Positions 26,112-35,414 of a stretch of DNA of 64,000 nucleotides are shown here, piece by piece. The notes below the pieces were generated by a model that saw nothing but the letters and a program-made list of their open reading frames with translations, had not been told where the DNA came from and did not search any database. Positions within the stretch are counted from its first letter, which is position 1. The number at the start of each line of letters is the position of its first letter. Position numbers and translations under genes: made by a program. The stretch spans positions 62,001-126,000 of the forward strand of contig SHZT01000001.1 in the NCBI GenBank assembly GCA_009692185.1, in the 5' to 3' direction. This DNA comes from Gemmatimonadota bacterium (GTDB lineage Bacteria; Gemmatimonadota; Gemmatimonadetes; Gemmatimonadales; GWC2-71-9).

Positions 26112-26950
26112 CTATCCTTCGCAGGGCCTCGCACACCAACCACGCGTGGCGGGTCGAACTGGTTGTCGGGCCGAGACCCGAACCGGAGCAGGTCCCGCCG
26201 GCCGTACTCGTCGGCAATCCGCTCGGCGAGTTCCCGCACCGTCATCGGTACGCCCGAGCAGATATTGACCGGGCCGCTCTCCCCGCCCAGTGCCACCTCG
26301 GCAATCATCCGGCCGGCGTCGCGCACGTCGAGGAAATCGCGCACCTGGGTGCCGCTGGTGAGCCCGGCGACCTCTCCCGCCGCGAGCCGCTCCCGGAGAT
26401 ACGGCACGAGCCGCCGGCCGTCTTCTCCTTCGCCGTACAGGTAGAAGAGGCGGCACCAGGCAAACTCCACCTTCTGGGCCTTCCGCAGTTCCGATAAGGC
26501 GAGAAACGCCGCCGCCTTGCACGCCGCGTAGAGAGACGTCGGGCGTAAGGGCGTGTCCACCGAAAGATTCCCGGCCGAGAGGTCGTATTCGGCACACGAA
26601 CCAACGCCGACCAGGCGCCGGACCGATGCCTTGGCCGCTCCCTCCGCCAACCGCAACGTCCCGATCAGGCAATCCGTGTTCTGCGGCGACTGAAGATACT
26701 TCCCCGGCTCGGCGTACCACGCGGCGTGGACCACCGTGTCCACCCCTTCGCAGGCCCGCGCCCACCACTGCGCCGTCTCCGCAAACAGGTCCGCGGTCCG
26801 CACCACGCCGTCGAGAGCGACGGCATCCACCGGCACTGCCCCGCCCTCCCGCAAAACGAGCCGTACCCGTGCGCCGCGCTCGAGCAGGACACGGAGGACC
26901 TGCCGGCCGACAAAGCCCGTGCCGCCGGTAACCAGGACGAGCTTGCTCAC
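26108..26950 (-). CDS. NAD-dependent epimerase/reductase (SDR), probable CDP-sugar 4-ketoreductase
   Basis: 280 residues from a GTG at 26950 overlapping the C-methyltransferase stop. LVTGGTGFVGRQVL is the NAD site, VGSCAEYDLS follows, and SLYAACKAAAFLAL carries the Tyr-x3-Lys pair. QVRDFLDVRDAGRMI is the substrate-domain block. Located directly after dehydratase, epimerase and C-methyltransferase genes of the CDP branch, it is the best candidate for the final C4 reduction. This role is inferred from order only. Confidence 0.8.
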   Translation of the reverse strand: MSKLVLVTGGTGFVGRQVLRVLLERGARVRLVLREGGAVPVDAVALDGVVRTADLFAETAQWWARACEGVDTVVHAAWYAEPGKYLQSPQNTDCLIGTLRLAEGAAKASVRRLVGVGSCAEYDLSAGNLSVDTPLRPTSLYAACKAAAFLALSELRKAQKVEFAWCRLFYLYGEGEDGRRLVPYLRERLAAGEVAGLTSGTQVRDFLDVRDAGRMIAEVALGGESGPVNICSGVPMTVRELAERIADEYGRRDLLRFGSRPDNQFDPPRVVGVRGPAKDR

Positions 26951-28173
26951 GTGACTGTCAGGCTGGGTACGGCAATGACGAACTGCCCGCCCCATTCGCG
27001 AATGGGCTTGAGCTGCGCCTTGACCTCGTCCGCGAGGTTCCAGGGCAGGATCAGGACGTAGTCCGGGCGCCGCTCCGCCAGCGCCTCCGGCCCGAGAATC
27101 TGAATGTGACTTCCCGGCAGGAACTTCCCCTGCTTGGACGGCGCAGCATCGCAGACCAGTGACAGCAAGTCCGGGCGGACGCCCGCGAAGTTGAGCAGTG
27201 TGTTGCCCTTGGCCGCCGCCCCATACGCCACGACCCGCTTGCCCTGGCGCTTCGCGTCAATCAGGAACGACAACAGGTCGTCTTTGACGCGCTCGGCGAC
27301 CGCCTGGAAGCGTTCATAGAACGCCCCGGTCTTCATGCCCGCCGACATCTCGGCCGCCAGCAGTGCCGGCACGGAGGGCGATACGGGCCGCGGGGCGCCG
27401 TCCGACCGCTCGGCAAACACGCGAAGACTCCCGCCATGCGTCGGCAGCTCGGCGACGTCGAACACCCGCAACCCGTTCCGCTCGAAAATGCGGCTCACCG
27501 TGCCGAGCGAGAGGTACGAGTAGTGCTCGTGGTATGCGGTGTCGAATTGCGCCTGCTCGACCATTCGTAACAGGTGCGGAAACTCGAACGTCGCGACGCC
27601 GGTGGGCTTGAGGAGGCTCGCCACGCCGCCGACGAAGTCGTTGATATCCGGCACGTGGGCCAGGACGTTGTTGGCCACCGCCAGGTCCGCCGCCCGGCCG
27701 CCCCCGGAAAGGGACGCGCCGAGTGATGCGCCCAGGAACTCGCTGATGATCTCGATCCCCTTTGCCCGCGCCGCTTCCGCCGTGCTCCGCGTGGGCTCGA
27801 TACCGTAGCAGGGAATGCCGCGTTCCTTGACGAATTGCAGGAGGTACCCGTCGTTCGCCGCGATCTCCACGACCTTGCTCTTTGCGCCGAGACCGAACCG
27901 TCCGACCATGTCCTGCACATACCGCTCGGCGTGGGCCACCCAGGTGCGCGAGACCGAGCTGAAGTACGCGTAGTCCTCGGTAAACAGCGCCTCGCGCTCC
28001 GCGTGGTCTTCGGTCTGCACGAGCCAGCAATCCGTGCAGACCAGGAGTCGCAAAGGAAACCAGGCCTCGGGCGCGTTCAGCTGGGCCGCCGAGCGGTATG
28101 CGTTGGACGGAGGCGCGCTCCCCAGGTCGAGGAACTGGAGGGAAAGCGCCGCATCGCAGTGACGGCACCTCAC
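26947..28173 (-). CDS. Sugar C-methyltransferase (TylC3-like) of the CDP branch
   Basis: 408 residues from a GTG at 28173 overlapping the RmlC-like stop; the longer frame to 28251 lies in that gene. CRHC and CTDC make the N-terminal zinc site, VVEIAANDGYLLQF is the SAM loop, YHEHYSYLSLGTV the catalytic block and VAYGAAAKGNTLLNF begins the third domain. In pathways with a 4,6-dehydratase and a 3,5-epimerase, these enzymes place a methyl group on C3 of the 4-keto sugar. It follows rfbF, rfbG and the RmlC-like gene in biosynthetic order. Confidence 0.9.
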   Translation of the reverse strand: MRCRHCDAALSLQFLDLGSAPPSNAYRSAAQLNAPEAWFPLRLLVCTDCWLVQTEDHAEREALFTEDYAYFSSVSRTWVAHAERYVQDMVGRFGLGAKSKVVEIAANDGYLLQFVKERGIPCYGIEPTRSTAEAARAKGIEIISEFLGASLGASLSGGGRAADLAVANNVLAHVPDINDFVGGVASLLKPTGVATFEFPHLLRMVEQAQFDTAYHEHYSYLSLGTVSRIFERNGLRVFDVAELPTHGGSLRVFAERSDGAPRPVSPSVPALLAAEMSAGMKTGAFYERFQAVAERVKDDLLSFLIDAKRQGKRVVAYGAAAKGNTLLNFAGVRPDLLSLVCDAAPSKQGKFLPGSHIQILGPEALAERRPDYVLILPWNLADEVKAQLKPIREWGGQFVIAVPSLTVT

Positions 28174-28727
28174 GCCAGCGGACTCCAGTCGTCCCGCACC
28201 GGCGGATGGCTCCGGTCCCGCGCGGACAGGTCGGCGATCGGCAACGGCCACGGAATGGCAAGCCGCGGATCGGAGGGACTCACGCCGCCCTCCGCGCCCG
28301 GGGCGTAGGCCGCCGAGTGCAGGTAGACCAGGTCGCAGTCGTCGGTCAGCGTCTGGAACCCGTGGGCAAATCCCTCGGGAATCAGGAGCGCCCGGCCGTT
28401 CTCAGCCGACAGTTCCTCCGCATGCCATTGCAGGTATCCCGGCGAGCCGGGCCTCAAGTCAACCGCCACGTCCCAGATCGCGCCGCGTACGCAGCTCACG
28501 AGCTTCATGTCCGCGTGGGGGTCGCGCTGGAAATGAAGGCCGCGCACTGTCCCCTTGCGCTGCGTATAGGTGTGGTTGATCTGCGCGATCGGCTTCACCC
28601 AGCCGGCGCTCGCCAGGTCCTCGGCCCCGAAGACGCGCGACAGGAAACCCCGATGGTCGCCAATCGCCTGCCGCTGCACGACCTTGAGACCCGTCAGCAG
28701 CGTATCCGTAATGACGAAGCGACTCAT
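28170..28727 (-). CDS. RmlC-like nucleotide-sugar 3,5-epimerase
   Basis: 185 residues from the ATG at 28727, which overlaps the rfbG stop. GDHRGFLSRVFG, QINHTYTQRKGTVRGLHFQ (catalytic His in GLHFQ), VDLRPGSPGYLQW and LIPEGFAHGFQTL are RmlC-family blocks. Classic RmlC acts on dTDP-sugars; here the neighbours make a CDP-sugar, so it probably epimerises CDP-4-keto-6-deoxyglucose at C3, C5 or both. dTDP-glucose enzymes are absent from the window. Confidence 0.88.
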   Translation of the reverse strand: MSRFVITDTLLTGLKVVQRQAIGDHRGFLSRVFGAEDLASAGWVKPIAQINHTYTQRKGTVRGLHFQRDPHADMKLVSCVRGAIWDVAVDLRPGSPGYLQWHAEELSAENGRALLIPEGFAHGFQTLTDDCDLVYLHSAAYAPGAEGGVSPSDPRLAIPWPLPIADLSARDRSHPPVRDDWSPLA

Positions 28728-29803
28728 CGTGTGCCGCCGGTCGAGGCGCGCTCGTAGGCGTCGAAATCTTCGGCGCACAGCGCACGCGCGTCGCCGCCCC
28801 CATGCTGCCGCTTGTACCACCGCATGGTCTGCTCGACCGCGGTGGCCAGGGGCCAGCGGGCGTTCACGCCGAGGAGCGTGCGCGCCTTGGCCGTGTCGAG
28901 CGCCAGCCAGCCCGCCTCGTGCGGTCCCTCCGCCCCGTCGCCCCACGCTACCTGGCCCGAACCAAAGGCGGTCTTCGCGAGGTGAACGACGTCACGAACC
29001 GTCGCCACATCGCCGGCCTCGGGACCGAAGTTGTACGCCCCGGCGAGCGCCGGGTCCTCCCACAGGCGTTCTGCCAGCCGGAGATACCCGCCGAGCGGCT
29101 CCAGGACGTGCTGCCACGGGCGTACGGCATCGGGCCGGCGTACCTCGAGCACCCGGTTCTCCGCCCACGCCCGGACCGCGTCGGGAATGAGCCGGTCCTC
29201 CGACCAGTCCCCGCCTCCGATCACGTTTCCCGCGCGCGCGGATGCAACGGCCATGCCCTTCTCTGAAAGGAAGGCCTTCCGGTAGCTGGCAATGACGATT
29301 TCGGCCGCCGCCTTGCTGGCGCTGTACGGGTCGTGCCCGCCCAGCGCGTCTGTCTCACGGTACGGCTGGGGGTGTTCAAGGTTCTCGTAGACCTTGTCGG
29401 TCGTAATAGCGACGACGACGCGGACCGAGTTGAGCGGGCGCAACGCGTCCAGCACGTGGGCGGTGCCCTGGACGTTGGTCGCGAACGTTTCCAGCGGCTC
29501 CCGGTAGCCCGCGCGCACCAGCGGCTGCGCCGCCAGGTGAAAGACCACCTCGGGGTCGGCGCGCCGGATCACCGCAGCGGCTGCCGCCGCGTCCCGAATG
29601 TCGCAGAAATGACTCTTGGTGAGCGCGTCGATGCCCGCGAGCGCGAACAGGCTGGGCTGGGTGCGGGGTGGCAGGCTCACGCCGGTCACCTTGGCGCCCA
29701 GACGGTGAAGCCAGAGGGACATCCACGCACCCTTGAACCCACTGTGCCCCGTCAAGAGCACGCGCTTTCCCTTCCAGAAAGCTCCGTCGGCCACTCCGGT
29801 CAC
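28724..29803 (-). CDS. rfbG: CDP-glucose 4,6-dehydratase
   Basis: 359 residues from a GTG at 29803 overlapping the rfbF stop, which matches the usual family length. VLLTGHSGFKGAWMSLWL is the typical RfbG start, followed by FHLAAQPLVRAGYREPLET, ITTDKVYENLE, HDPYSASKAAAE (Tyr-x3-Lys) and GNVIGGGDWSEDRLIPD. It forms CDP-4-keto-6-deoxy-D-glucose. The next gene of the classical 3,6-dideoxyhexose route (RfbH) is absent. Confidence 0.94.
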   Translation of the reverse strand: MTGVADGAFWKGKRVLLTGHSGFKGAWMSLWLHRLGAKVTGVSLPPRTQPSLFALAGIDALTKSHFCDIRDAAAAAAVIRRADPEVVFHLAAQPLVRAGYREPLETFATNVQGTAHVLDALRPLNSVRVVVAITTDKVYENLEHPQPYRETDALGGHDPYSASKAAAEIVIASYRKAFLSEKGMAVASARAGNVIGGGDWSEDRLIPDAVRAWAENRVLEVRRPDAVRPWQHVLEPLGGYLRLAERLWEDPALAGAYNFGPEAGDVATVRDVVHLAKTAFGSGQVAWGDGAEGPHEAGWLALDTAKARTLLGVNARWPLATAVEQTMRWYKRQHGGGDARALCAEDFDAYERASTGGTR

Positions 29804-30573
29804 TCCCACGCCTTCCACGGCGCGGCGTTGGTCGTCCACAGCTCGTCGAGCCGGTTCTTGTCGCGGAGCGTGTCCATGGCGTGCCAGAAGCCGCGGTGCT
29901 CGAACGCCATCATCTGGCCCGTCTCCGCCAGCTTCGTGAGGGGCTCGTCCTCCCAGCTCACCTGGTCGCCCTTGATGAGGTCCAGGACCTTGGGCGAGAG
30001 CACGAAGAACCCGCCGTTGATCAGCCCGCCGCCGCCCTGCGGTTTCTCGGCGAACCGGGTGACGCGGTCCCCGTCCCGCTGGATCGCCCCGTAGCGGCCG
30101 GGCGGCTGGACGGCCGTGATCGTGGCCAGCTTGCCGTGTTTCTTGTGGAAGGCGATTGATGCCCGGATGTCCACGTCGCTGACGCCGTCACCGTACGTGA
30201 AGCAGAAGGGGTCGTCGTTCTTGATGTACGCCGCCACCCGCTTCAGGCGACCACCGGTCATCGTCTCATCGCCCGTATCCACCAGTGTGACCTTCCATGG
30301 CTCCGCCTTCTGCTGGTGCACCTCGATCTGGTTCCGCGCGATGTCGAACGTCACGTCAGAATTGTGCAGGAAGTAGTTGGCGAAATACTCCTTGATGACA
30401 TAGCCCTTGTACCCGCAGCAGATCACGAAATTGTGTATGCCGTGGGCGGAATACAGTTTCATGATGTGCCAGAGGATCGGCCGGCCGCCGATTTCGATCA
30501 TCGGCTTGGGCTTGAGGTGGGTCTCCTCGGAAATCCTGGTTCCGCGGCCACCCGCGAGAATGACGGCTTTCAT
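29800..30573 (-). CDS. rfbF: Glucose-1-phosphate cytidylyltransferase
   Basis: 257 residues, the family length. VILAGGRGTRISEETHLKP is the nucleotide-binding loop specific to the RfbF group; EIGGRPILWHIMKLYS, FVICCGYKGYVIKEYF, FTYGDGVSDVDI and NGGFFVLSPKVLDLI complete it. It forms CDP-glucose from CTP and glucose-1-phosphate, the entry to the CDP-sugar branch. Overlaps rfbG by 4 bp. Confidence 0.95.
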   Translation of the reverse strand: MKAVILAGGRGTRISEETHLKPKPMIEIGGRPILWHIMKLYSAHGIHNFVICCGYKGYVIKEYFANYFLHNSDVTFDIARNQIEVHQQKAEPWKVTLVDTGDETMTGGRLKRVAAYIKNDDPFCFTYGDGVSDVDIRASIAFHKKHGKLATITAVQPPGRYGAIQRDGDRVTRFAEKPQGGGGLINGGFFVLSPKVLDLIKGDQVSWEDEPLTKLAETGQMMAFEHRGFWHAMDTLRDKNRLDELWTTNAAPWKAWE

Positions 30574-30576
30574 GCG

Positions 30577-31581
30577 CTACCTCTTGAAGAGCTGATAGAG
30601 TGTCCAGAGCCGGCCCACCAGCGGCCGCAAGAATGACCCATTCAGGACTTCCAGCGCCCTGACCTTCGCTGACCCGGACAGCTGACCCGCCATGGCCGGC
30701 GCGGTCTTCGCCAGCGACTTCGCGATGCGCTCCACCGTGGCCGCTTCGATCCTGCATCCACGCTGGGACGCGTCCACCAGCGCGTAGATGTAGATGTTGC
30801 GATGGTACCGGAGGAAAAACCCGGGCCCCAGTCTGCGGTACACCTCCCGGCACGCCTCGTCTTCCCGAACAAACCCCTCGAGAAAACCTGCAAGCTGGTC
30901 GAGGCCTTTGACGAACGACGACCACAACCGCGGAACCGATGCCGATTCGCTCTGCGGGTGGATCCGCACCGCGAAGGCATCCCGCGGGTCCGACGCCTTC
31001 CACGACTGCTTCGCCAGGCGGAGCCACAGTGTGTCGTCGGCGAAGAGCAGCTTCTCGAACGGGGGAATGCCCCCAAGGCGATCGTAGTCCGCGGACCGCA
31101 TGACGTACCCCGTGCCGAATACGTCCCGCTGCCACGTGAACCGCGCCGCCAGGTAGTCCGCCGCCGATTCGCGGGCCGGGACCGGCTTCGTGGGGCGAAT
31201 AGTGCGGCCGGCGGAGTCGATCAGCCGGGAGCCGGTTTGATAGAGCGCGGCATCCGGGTGCGCCCCGATGAGCCCCGCGATGATCTCCAGGAACGGCGGG
31301 TCGAACAGGTCGTCATGGCCGATCATCGTCATGAATTCCTGTTTCGGCACGTCCTTGATCCTCGCCCAGCTCTCCTCGATGGACAGCGAACGGGCGGATG
31401 TCGTGACGGTGACCCGCGGATCCTTGAGCCCGCTCACCCACGCGACCGTGTCATCGGTGCTCTGGTTATCCAGGACGTGGAGCTCGAAGTGGGGGTACGT
31501 CTGGGCCAAAATGCTCCCCACGCATTCCTTCACGTATGGCATGCCGTTACGCACCGGCAGCAGCACACTGAAGCGCGTCAT
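30577..31581 (-). CDS. Glycosyltransferase family 2
   Basis: 334 residues from the ATG at 31581, overlapping the preceding GT2 stop. The much longer open frame upstream is only the shadow of the neighbour. FSVLLPVRNGMPYVKECV and LDNQSTDDT are the GT-A nucleotide-binding blocks; MTMIGHDDLFDPPFL holds the metal-binding acidic pair and FADDTLWLRLAKQ the later acceptor-site block. It likely adds one sugar of the repeat unit. Confidence 0.87.
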   Translation of the reverse strand: MTRFSVLLPVRNGMPYVKECVGSILAQTYPHFELHVLDNQSTDDTVAWVSGLKDPRVTVTTSARSLSIEESWARIKDVPKQEFMTMIGHDDLFDPPFLEIIAGLIGAHPDAALYQTGSRLIDSAGRTIRPTKPVPARESAADYLAARFTWQRDVFGTGYVMRSADYDRLGGIPPFEKLLFADDTLWLRLAKQSWKASDPRDAFAVRIHPQSESASVPRLWSSFVKGLDQLAGFLEGFVREDEACREVYRRLGPGFFLRYHRNIYIYALVDASQRGCRIEAATVERIAKSLAKTAPAMAGQLSGSAKVRALEVLNGSFLRPLVGRLWTLYQLFKR

Positions 31582-32471
31582 GCCGCCTCGGCCCCCGGCC
31601 GCTTCCCCGTGACGCCGGCCAGGCCGTGCATCACAGCCACGACGTACGTCGCCAGGTAGCGGCCCTTCTCCGGGACGAACGCCACCTGCACCAGGTTGTG
31701 GACCAATGCGGGAGCGAGTTGCCGCAGGGCGAACACGAACGGCACGTGACGCTTCCTGAACAGCAGGAATGCGTTGCGAACCTTGTAGTACGTCCGCGCC
31801 GGGCCGTGCACGATGCCGCGAAACGGGCCAACCTTCACGGACCGCTGGCCCACGCGGTGCCGCAGCACGGCGGAAGGCACCACGGAGATCGGTACGTTCC
31901 GGCTCCGGCAGCGGAGGCACCACTCGAGATCCACGAAATCGATGAAGAACTCTTCGTCCATCAGGCCGACGGCGGCGAACGTGGCTGCCGTCGCGGCGGT
32001 TCCCGACGCAATCACCATGTCCACCGCGACCGGACCCGGGTGGCCGACGGCAAAGATGTCCACGGGGTAGCCCAGGGATGCCAGCCGCTGCGAGGGGTAC
32101 TCGGTGCCGCTCATCTTGTCGATCGCGACCGGGGCCGCCACGCCGGGCCGACCCGGTTCGAGCGGGCCGAGCAGGGCGGAGAGGAATCCGTCGGATATCG
32201 CGCTGTCCTGATCGAACAGGACGACCGCCTCGGCCCCCTGCGCGAGCGCATGCGTGATGCCGACGTTGAACCCGTGGGCGATTCCCGTGTTGTCGCCGAG
32301 TCGAATGACCGCGACACCGTCGCCCTCGGCCGGCAGCCCCGCCCCGGCCCCCGCCCCCTCGGTGTTGTCCACCACGACGACCGACGCTCCGCCCCTCCGC
32401 AGTGCCTGGCAAAGCGCGCCAAGCCCCTCCCGGTCCGGATGGTAGGCCACGACCACCGCGTACGCCTTCAC
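31578..32471 (-). CDS. Rhamnosyltransferase-like glycosyltransferase family 2
   Basis: 297 residues from a GTG at 32471 (VKAYAVVVAYHPD). VVVDNTEG, LGDNTGIAHGFNVGI and VLFDQDSAISDGFL are typical of GT2 enzymes annotated as rhamnosyltransferases, with DEEFFIDFVDLEWCLR as the later conserved block. The C-terminal part is hydrophobic. Substrate is unknown; a 6-deoxy sugar made in this block is plausible. Confidence 0.87.
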   Translation of the reverse strand: MKAYAVVVAYHPDREGLGALCQALRRGGASVVVVDNTEGAGAGAGLPAEGDGVAVIRLGDNTGIAHGFNVGITHALAQGAEAVVLFDQDSAISDGFLSALLGPLEPGRPGVAAPVAIDKMSGTEYPSQRLASLGYPVDIFAVGHPGPVAVDMVIASGTAATAATFAAVGLMDEEFFIDFVDLEWCLRCRSRNVPISVVPSAVLRHRVGQRSVKVGPFRGIVHGPARTYYKVRNAFLLFRKRHVPFVFALRQLAPALVHNLVQVAFVPEKGRYLATYVVAVMHGLAGVTGKRPGAEAA

Positions 32472-32481
32472 CCGTGGCGCG

Positions 32482-33684
32482 TCATGTGGTGGCCGGCAAC
32501 GAGGCGCCGCCGGGTGGCTGAAGGGCGAGTGGGCGCAGGACCTTGTGCCAGTACCAGACCACGACAAGCAGTCCGGCCGAATTGAAAAGCACCGGGTTCG
32601 TCAGCGAGAGCAGCAGGTACGCGAGCACGACGGCCACGCTGCGTGCCCGGGCGCCGCGATACCGGTCCAGGCGCACAGACGGGAACAGGATAGCCGCGTA
32701 GAGCAAGGGCGTGAGGATGAACCCGAAGTACCGGAGCATGTCGAGCAGCGTGACTTCCGTGTATGCCACCTGGCTCCCGCGCCCCGTGCTGAAGTAGAAC
32801 GACGCCAGCCCTTCGCCGAACACGGCACCGGAAAGGCTCAGGTGATCCATGAACGAGCTCACGTGCCCGATCTTGATGGCGTTGGAGAGCTCCGTGACGC
32901 TGAAGACCTCGGTCGCCGAAAGAAGGAACGCGAGGACGTAGACCACCGGGGGCACGGCCAGCATCACCAGCACGGCCCGTGGCACGTTCCGGGCCCGATG
33001 CAGCAGCACGAATGCCGCGGTCATGAGGCTCGTCAGCATGAGTCCCCGGGACCCGCTGACCATCATGGCCGCCCCGATGATCAGGGCCGCAATGCCGGAC
33101 CACACGCTCCGCCGTTCGACCATGGACACCACGAACAGGGCGAACGGGAGCAGGAGGTACGTCGTCGTGGCCAGCGCGTACGTCATGCTCGGGTCGTCCA
33201 CGAACTGCCGTGCGACGGCGAACCCCAGGCGGTACCGGGTGAAGAACGCGAGCACCGCAGCTGCGATGCCGGACGACTGCGAAAACGCCACCGCCGCGAC
33301 GAAGAGGACCGTGAGCAGGACCAGGACCAGCCCCGTCGCCTTGGCGACGTAGTCCAGGTCGATGTCGTACCACATCACCGGGTAGATCAGGAGCAGGACG
33401 GCGACCGACAGCGCGAACTGCGTGGCGAACTCGAGATCCGCATTGCCCAGCAAGGCCAGCACGAAGCCGTACGCGAAAATGCAGAGGGCAACCAGCGGTG
33501 ACAGCGTCGGCAGGAACGTATCCGCCGGGCGGCTCACCACCCGTACCAGGGTCAGCACCATCAGCACCCCGAAGACCAGCTTGTTCACCATCGTCGTCGG
33601 CACCGCGATCGTGGTCACGAAGAACAACGGCACGACCAGGCGCATCGCCCGGTCGAGCCAGGAGCGTTCCCCGGAAACGATCAT
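32482..33684 (-). CDS. wzy: O-antigen ligase/polymerase-like membrane protein (Wzy candidate)
   Basis: 400 residues from the ATG at 33684, overlapping the upstream methyltransferase stop. About ten to eleven hydrophobic segments are visible, with a periplasmic stretch around FSVTELSNAIKIGHVSSFM before the last helices. The topology and the run VSGSRGLMLTSL match O-antigen polymerase/ligase family proteins. With wzx and a Wzz-like gene upstream it is the best Wzy candidate. Sequence similarity in this family is low, so the call rests on topology and context. Confidence 0.8.
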   Translation of the reverse strand: MIVSGERSWLDRAMRLVVPLFFVTTIAVPTTMVNKLVFGVLMVLTLVRVVSRPADTFLPTLSPLVALCIFAYGFVLALLGNADLEFATQFALSVAVLLLIYPVMWYDIDLDYVAKATGLVLVLLTVLFVAAVAFSQSSGIAAAVLAFFTRYRLGFAVARQFVDDPSMTYALATTTYLLLPFALFVVSMVERRSVWSGIAALIIGAAMMVSGSRGLMLTSLMTAAFVLLHRARNVPRAVLVMLAVPPVVYVLAFLLSATEVFSVTELSNAIKIGHVSSFMDHLSLSGAVFGEGLASFYFSTGRGSQVAYTEVTLLDMLRYFGFILTPLLYAAILFPSVRLDRYRGARARSVAVVLAYLLLSLTNPVLFNSAGLLVVVWYWHKVLRPLALQPPGGASLPATT

Positions 33685-35414
33685 TCCGGCCCTCCCAGCC
33701 GTGCCCGGAGACGCGAGCCGAGCCGGCGGAACCTCCCACGTTGCCGCCGGACGAACGACAGGCTGGGCCGGTGGAGCAGGAACCACCGGAGAATCGACGC
33801 TTCCCGTTTCCGGTCCCTGCCGAACGCGCTGGATTGCAATGCAGACTCGAGCTCGACGAACGCGTCAAAGTCCGGCTCGCCCGGGTCCACCCCCAGCGTA
33901 TTCGCGATCGCCCGAATGAGCCGCTTGCCGCTCCGGGCGTTCAGGGCCGCTGACAGGCCGCTCACACGGTCTACCCTCGACAGGAAATCGTAGATCGCCT
34001 TGATGACGAGGACGTTGAGGGGAATGTCGGCATTCCACACCCACTCCTGGTCGATGACGGTGATTCCCTCAGCGCCGGGGTAGACGTTCGACCACGTGCA
34101 ATCGAGGTGCTCCCCACCGAGGTACTTAACGCCGGCACGAGACGTGGACAGACCCTCGAGGTACCGCACCCATTCCCGGCACGGCTCGAACACCTCGGCC
34201 AGCGTTGCCGTTCTCGACTTGGCGTTCAGGTACACCCGCGTGTGGAGGGAGTGGGAGTCCATCCAGGGTGACTCGCCCTCGACCAGCGTGAGCGGCCCGG
34301 GGACGGCCGGCGCTCGGTCATTCTGTTTCCGCTTCGACGCAACGATCTCACCGTCGGCCCTGCGCACGACACTGGTCCTGGTCCTGAACCGCTCCGCTCG
34401 CTCCGTGGAAAACAGGACCGCCAGCTGGTCGAACGCGGCGTGCCTGAGTTCGCCTTTCCCCGCGACTACCAGGAACGAGTTCGCGAAGAACGGCAGCATG
34501 CGGTTTCGGGACAGCTCCAGCGCGGTAGACGCCTCATCCCACAGCGAGGGCGTTTCCCCCGCATAGTCCCGCGACTTCATCTGCGATACCAGCTCGCCGG
34601 CATGCCCCTGCGAGAGAAACTCCTCGGCGAGGACACAGTCGGGCAGCTTGTAGTCGGGATACGGGTAGTAGAACTGCACCGCCGGAAAGTGCCGGGTCAG
34701 GTTGGTCTCCAGCTCGGTCCTGCCAAACGTCCTCGCCTTGCCTCGGTCGGCGTGGTACCCCTCCAGGCCCTCGAACATCACGCCCAGGTGGTCCTCCCGG
34801 GACGATGCGAAGTATTTGAGGCCGAACTGATTCTCGATCGCGAGGATCACCACCCCGTCGGGCGTGAGGAGATCGCTGAAATAGCGCAGGACCGCGTCGT
34901 ACGGATCAGCGCCCTCGACGAATGACGCCGCGTACTCGTAGACCCCGACGCAGACAATGACGTCGAACCGGCGCGTGAAGTTGATCGCCTGGAACGGCGC
35001 GGCGATAATCGACACGCCCTCGAGATCCCTCGTGCGGAGACGGGCCAGCCGGGCGCGGGGCAAGCTCCCCTCCACTGCGACCACACCGTCGAAGGTCTCG
35101 CCGAGGAACCGGGTGATGGCGCCGCACCCGCAGCCCACCTCCAGCACTTTCGCGGAGCGGTCGAACGCGAACCCCGACAACAGCTGGGCGCGCTTGGGGC
35201 TCAGGTGATACTCGCTGGGCCAGTCCTTAATGTGGCTCGCCAGTTCGCTGGAGCTGCTGCCCAGGTCCACGGCGCCTGTGAGCACTCGTTCCAAGTACCG
35301 CTCGGCCGCCGCCCCCTCGGAATACCAGAACCCCCCGTGCCCGCCGAGGACCCACACGGATGATGGATCCTGGACCAGCTCGTTCGACACGATGGAGGTG
35401 AGCTTCGTCGTCAT
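33681..35414 (-). CDS. Two-domain protein: SAM methyltransferase plus kinase-like C-terminal domain
   Basis: 577 residues from the ATG at 35414 that overlaps the wzx stop. The first half is a class I methyltransferase (VLEVGCGCGAITRFLGE near residues 90-106, VVAVEGSLPRA, VIVCVGVYEYAASF). The second half has RTSVVRRADGEIVASK, LGGEHLDCTWSNVYPG and ITVIDQEWVWN, which resemble the catalytic loop and metal-binding DxE of aminoglycoside- or choline-kinase-like folds. A methyltransferase fused to a sugar or lipid kinase would be reminiscent of chain-terminating enzymes such as WbdD. That function is only inferred. Confidence 0.75.
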   Translation of the reverse strand: MTTKLTSIVSNELVQDPSSVWVLGGHGGFWYSEGAAAERYLERVLTGAVDLGSSSSELASHIKDWPSEYHLSPKRAQLLSGFAFDRSAKVLEVGCGCGAITRFLGETFDGVVAVEGSLPRARLARLRTRDLEGVSIIAAPFQAINFTRRFDVIVCVGVYEYAASFVEGADPYDAVLRYFSDLLTPDGVVILAIENQFGLKYFASSREDHLGVMFEGLEGYHADRGKARTFGRTELETNLTRHFPAVQFYYPYPDYKLPDCVLAEEFLSQGHAGELVSQMKSRDYAGETPSLWDEASTALELSRNRMLPFFANSFLVVAGKGELRHAAFDQLAVLFSTERAERFRTRTSVVRRADGEIVASKRKQNDRAPAVPGPLTLVEGESPWMDSHSLHTRVYLNAKSRTATLAEVFEPCREWVRYLEGLSTSRAGVKYLGGEHLDCTWSNVYPGAEGITVIDQEWVWNADIPLNVLVIKAIYDFLSRVDRVSGLSAALNARSGKRLIRAIANTLGVDPGEPDFDAFVELESALQSSAFGRDRKREASILRWFLLHRPSLSFVRRQRGRFRRLGSRLRARLGGPE

